64,000 nucleotides of DNA from the NCBI GenBank assembly GCA_023079485.1, contig CM041115.1, positions 46,962,156 to 47,026,155 on the forward strand, written 5' to 3'. The notes beneath the pieces were generated by a model. The model did not search any database. It saw only the letters and a program-made list of their open reading frames with translations, and was not told where the DNA came from. Below, piece after piece: positions 59,001-64,000 of this stretch (the stretch's first letter is position 1; each line of letters starts with the position of its first letter). The stretch comes from Archilochus colubris. Lineage: Eukaryota > Chordata > Aves > Apodiformes > Trochilidae. Position numbers and translations under genes: made by a program.

Positions 59001-62000
59001 AGTTGTAAAAAAATAGTTTCACTTCTTGGTTGAAGAGCTGCTGAAAACAGAATACTGAAGGATCTGTTATTCTGTTCTATTGCTCTTTACACCATGTACA
59101 GATATGCAAACAAAATAAGAGATTGTTTTGTGTAATGTGTTCAATATGCTTAAATTAATCCATGTAGCTTCCCCTCTGACTTAAAAAATAAGGACTGCAT
59201 TTGGCTCTGTACAAACCACAGAGCAGTGGATAAATGAGCAAAGCTTTTGGTTGTTTTGGTTTGGGTTTTGTTTTGTTTAGTTTTTTGGTTTTTGGTTGGT
59301 TTTTTTTCTGTGACATTATGGGGAAATTAAAGAACAAATAAGTTTAGGGTTTTTTTTTTCATTGATGTGGCTAGCAGATGGAAAACATAATAGCCACCCT
59401 GCACAAAGTTAACTTTTTATACTAAGAAGTAATTAAAAGAAAATTAAATATCATCTCTACCAAAGAACCAATTGCAAAAATGGGAGGAGCTGTATAAAAA
59501 ACATTTGAAGCTGATATCTGTTAAATATTATAGGTAACATTCATATGTGAGCACTGCAGCTGCAGTATTACAATGCACATCACTAAAAGGAACAAGTGCA
59601 CCTCTATAAACTGTTCAGGACCTTCTGTACCCAGAGAGTGAGGAATTACAGGAAAGACATGGTCCTTCCCATGGCCCCCATCCCTCCCTTCCTGACTGGG
59701 CCTTTTATGACAATTTACAGTGACATACATATTGGATTAATAAGTATATAGGACTTACATTAGAATAAATAGAACTTATGTATATGTGGAAGATCTCGAT
59801 ACATCTCCTGTTTTATCTATCACAGGTATTATTTTTACAAATAGAAACTATTTGCGAAACTGTCCCTGGTTTCATTGAATCTTCGCAGAGTTTCAGGTGC
59901 AGCTTACATTGAACCTGAATATCATTAAATTCCTTTGCAAATGCCATTTAAGAATTTTCCACTGATAGCTGAAATAGGTTGATTAGCTGCAGATTTGCAT
60001 ACAAGAAGATATGATGTATGTATGACACACCTATTTACAAGTTATACAAAAAAGCTCCATTCGATAAATTCAACTATACTGTCACCACTACTGCCCCCAG
60101 CACTACTGTAATCTGAATACTTCTGCATCTGAATGAAACAAGAGCCAGCCCAGCCTTCTGAAAAAATGTGTATATTTAATGGTTTATAATTTCTGTGTCC
60201 TGGCAGCATCTTGCTTAGTAAGTCCTTATGTCGTGTTTTCACAGAAAGACACAAAGCAAGACCCAGAAATAGACCAGCTAAATAACAGAAAAATATAATA
60301 GGGAAAAAAAAAATCTTTGGTTTTAAGGGACCACAGAGTTAAAGGGCAAAAGTATGCAGGGTAGAAGTAACAAAAAAGTCTTTAATCAGTGCAGAATTCT
60401 TTATTCTTGCGTGATAAAACATGCTGAGACAGGAGGGCCACCCTTCCTCTTGAATTCATTCTACAGTCTTATAGAAAGACTCAGTCATTCTACACAAGTG
60501 GTTTGAAATGAGTTTTAATGCACAAACTACATTTCAAGACACTTCTTGTACTGCAGTCACTTTACAGACTTCACACGTTCTCCCCATCTTTATTCTGCTG
60601 AAACCCTTGCTTTCCCTGCAGTGACAGGGGGAGTAGTTATACAGGCTGTCACCAGAAATGTGAAACAAGGCTCGCTCATAAAGCTTCTTTGCACCTCATC
60701 TGATAAAGATGCTGCAGTCTTCACGCTGTACATCAGGAAATGTTGCCACCTGTTCAGCTCTGCCACTGTGAACCCTCAGGTGATGGAGTCTGAGTGCACA
60801 GCCAGGTCTGACATCGAGATGCAGAGAAGAGTGAGTTGCCCTGAACCACTCCTGTCCTCTCAAAGCACTGTCTGGTGTATCTCACTCAATCAACCAGTTA
60901 AGCAAATTCAGCACAGTGTCAAAACATCACTAATTGCTTCAATAAAAGCTATATCTGCTGACTCCAGCTGTTTCCAGGTGTCATTGCATTTATCTTTCAC
61001 CTTAAGCTTGTGTGAAAGTGCACCACACGGTCTCTGGCATGTTCATGGAAAGTTAAAGCTACACAGATACAATTGCTGGTTACTTCATGACGCTTTTATC
61101 AGGTGGCCAGCTTTTATGGAATACATATGAGATTTTTTTAAGCTTGTGTTTATTCATTGATTTAATCAAACTTCAAAACAGTTGGTAATTTTTGATAGGG
61201 TGACAGAAATAGTCATGGACATACTGAACACTAGAAATTAACTAGCCACTAGGGGACAGCAGAAATCCTACTATTGTGACAAATAATAAATAATATTCAG
61301 ATATAACTCAGATAATAGGATCAAAACCAAATACATTGTGATATCTGCCCAGACTAAAATGTCTCTCAGTTTTCACTGGGGAGCAGCCCATCAAATTTGC
61401 TTAGTCTGCTGATATAACTTAAAATCGTTAAAGTCATCGAAATAAAAGTGTAATAATGAATGTTAAAAATCTTTATAAAAGTAACTTGCAGTCCCATGCT
61501 TAATTTTGTCACAGGCAAAATGCTTCCTTCCATACCACCTCGACAGACAGAGACAAATTAGTCTGGTGTGTAGATCTCTGGACAAGGGACCTAGGGTTGG
61601 ATTTGCTGAAAATAAACCATCAGTATCCAGAGAGACTGAAAATTCTGAACAGCTTAGTCTGAAGATATTTGTGAACAAAAGGGCTTTTAGAAGAATCATT
61701 CCTCTAAAACTATTCCATTAAGTCTCATGCTGTTGTTACTGGAATACATAGGAGGCAATAATTTCCCGATAAAAATTCCTGGCAAGTTCAGCTGATTCTG
61801 TGTTCAGAACTGAGACATATTCTCCATCAGAGCAAAAAACCAAAAAGGTCACACAGTATGGCAAACATAACTCAAAGAGAGGTGACATGAGTGCTGTTGG
61901 AGTGTGGTGTTACACTCCTTCTGCTGATACAAACCTGCTCACCCTTTGCTCCACAGATCCCTTCCTCCAGGAAGGAATTAGTCAGGGTCTGCTCATGGCC

Positions 62001-64000
62001 CTTTCCAAAGACACTCTTTGACCAAGGTCTGCATTAATTGGTGCAATGTTTCATTGCTCTTTAATGGATGTTTAAACAACAAGGCCTTTGCTAATGCATT
62101 TTGTAGCTGCATACTAAGATCAATGCTAAGACACTACCACAAGCATAGTCTGAAACAAACCGATGATAAATAATCTATTGCTACTCCCGTTATCAAACAT
62201 TGGCTTGCAACTGAATAGCTTTTATGTGTTCCCGCTAGACTTGCCAGACATTCATTTAGTCCCCAGGAAAGAGGTAGTGAGCAAAATGGAGGAGTAGGGG
62301 TGGTCTGATATGGACAGTTTCTCTATGGACAGTCAGGGAAGTTTAACTGGTTGATCTGGCCAGGGAGCTCTGGATGAACTGCACCATGGGGCAGACACCA
62401 ACCAGGCAGCATTCAAACATCAGAGAGAGAGAATTAAACAAAAAGTGCAATTGTCCACCCAATGGTTCAAGAGTAAAAGCCTATCTGGGCCCTTCAAGTC
62501 ACAAGAAGAATGGGTTAAAAAAATCATGATATAAAACAACAACAAGGAATATTTATGCATGCTTTTTAGTCTGGGAGCCTCCAGCTTTTGGTATTTTAAG
62601 TCTTCCCACAAAAGCAATGAGCCTCCACACAGCTGCTGCATCTGGATCTTTAAGGTAACCAACAAGTGCTTGGTTTTGCTAACAATTTAACTGTAAATTA
62701 GCAACACTGCAAAAATTATTTGAAAATCCTAAGGTGCCTTTTTGTACAGAGTACCTGCGGATATGTGATCTAAGTCAAATCTTAAGTTTTACATAGAATA
62801 TGTTAAAAAAAATTACTTTTTCTTAGAAGCTAGTTTTATGGCATGAGCTTAACCTTATGAGAAGGATGCTGATTAGCAAGGAATCTATCCTGGAAACCTC
62901 ACATGAAACTGTAGTCCTGAGGGTGGTTTTAAAGGTAGGCAGGGAACTGGCATGTGCAAAAATGTGGCTCAGGTATTTTCCTGGTCATATCTTTTGCTCC
63001 AGCCCTAGCAGCTCCCCAGCAATTTGTTCTGTGTAAATCCCCCCCACCGAACTGAGATCTGTAATGATGAACACTCATTGTTACAAATGATACAAGGCTT
63101 ATCTCAGTGAAATATTTTATCTCGAAAATGAAACAGATGCCGCATGAATTGATCTTTGATGATTTCACAAAGGCCTCAGGTGATACTAAAAAACAGGGGC
63201 AGGGAATGGAGACAGGAATGGGATAAAAATGGGATGGAGGCATGAGGAAATCCTGGCTGTGGTCCTCCTATAGAACATGAGACCTCAGGCTATTCTAGAC
63301 TATCCTGCCAAATTAAGGCAATGATGAACATGTTGGGACAGTGCCAGCATTCTTCATGTTTTTTCCAGCTATTTATGCTGAGAGCATTTCCTCTTGAACA
63401 CAAAGAAAATGCCTAGAAGGCAGAGCCTAGAGAAAATCTCTAATGCTTCTCTATCTTTTGGCACCCAACCACTACCGAATTTTTAACTGCTCAGATTTAA
63501 TTACCTTCATCTGTGAACGTCATGATCAATATCTAAGATGCTCTATAAAAGTTCAAATCTCATTTGAAATGAAGCATTGCTCTTTTGTTATGGTACTTAA
63601 GACTTTTCTACATTTCTACATATGCTGTGAGTCAACCACTAGACCTTGGTCATTAAGAATCTATGAGAAGAATTACCTTTATTGTGATAAAAGACTCAGT
63701 CCTAAACATAATGATTATACAAATAAATATGCTATTCTGAGATAATGTGAAATTGCAACTTTCTTTCAAGTCAGCATCAGGGCTACCTATTTCACTTATT
63801 AACTATTTATTTATAGGAAATACAGTTTGGAAAGTACTTCAGGTATTAGAAAAATACTTAAAATATTCAGTAGAATATATAAAGAGATTTTAGCATCAAA
63901 GAAAGTGTAAAGCCCAGATATGTTTTCCTTTAGGCTTTGATTTGACTTACATAAAACAGACAAAAAATTCTGTCCTGTGCGCTGCGGTACTACCTATATG
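56091..64000. other. AT-rich non-coding right flank
   Basis: No gene is supported. A pyrimidine-rich tract (CCCTTCCCTTCCCTCCCC type) lies near 56.1 kb and a T/G-rich tract at about 59.24-59.31 kb. One unusually long stop-free frame (60546-61130, plus) has no recognisable domain; its first ATG is at 60783. Confidence 0.5.
59240..59310. repeat. T/G-rich low-complexity tract
   Basis: Runs of GGTTTTG/TTTTGG-like units on the plus strand. Simple sequence. Confidence 0.75.

Noticed and set aside
1..64000. A novel defence, CRISPR or phage-type system
   Set aside because: The window is vertebrate DNA with LINEs, LTRs and spliced genes. No array, integrase or bacterial gene cluster is visible.

Overview
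The window looks like a bird nuclear genome, most likely a passerine. It is AT-rich, intron-like or intergenic DNA with many CR1 LINE copies in both orientations. These carry the avian CR1 reverse-transcriptase protein and end in the typical ATTCTATG-type 3' repeats. There are also avian-type solo LTRs with TG...CA ends and 5-bp target duplications. No bacterial-style operon, CRISPR array, tRNA or rRNA is visible.

Layout. 1-14.6 kb: AT-rich, no supported gene, one short CR1 end. 14.7-15.8 kb: a small GC-rich island encoding a 128-residue TOPORS-like RING protein with its own poly(A) signal. 16.2-17.1 kb: two abutting CR1 pieces. 17.1-23.8 kb: AT-rich, with one possible minus-strand exon. 23.8-24.95 kb: a CR1 copy whose 5' part is inverted, a twin-priming structure. 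26.6-27.96 kb: a CpG island with splice donors on both strands, probably a promoter. 28-34.6 kb: AT-rich, with one CR1 and one possible 5' untranslated exon. 34.66-36.04 kb: an internally deleted duplicate of the SUN gene. 36.4-43.9 kb: several CR1 copies, two of them interrupted by solo LTRs, plus a lone relic of SUN exon 4. 44.08-44.30 kb: a near-perfect long inverted repeat. 45.25-50.28 kb: a SUN-domain gene whose reading frame stays intact through 12 exons. 50.7-55.8 kb: more CR1. 55.85-64 kb: AT-rich DNA after an LTR-like fragment.

Main result. The SUN gene is invisible to single-ORF reading because its exons are 41-168 bp. Joining consensus splice sites gives one uninterrupted frame of 366 codons. 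The product has two hydrophobic segments, a short coiled coil and a complete C-terminal SUN domain, the layout of the testis-type SUN proteins (SPAG4/SUN3/SUN5). About 10 kb upstream lies a second copy of its promoter and first exon. That exon 1 is identical over 110 bp, but it is joined directly to the sequence that lies beyond the gene's 3' end, so about 5.7 kb is missing. A third relic (exon 4) lies between them. The locus therefore looks like a family that has duplicated and decayed. A TOPORS-like mini-gene in the same window adds a second small single-locus gene. The link to germline biology is inference from family knowledge, not shown by the sequence.
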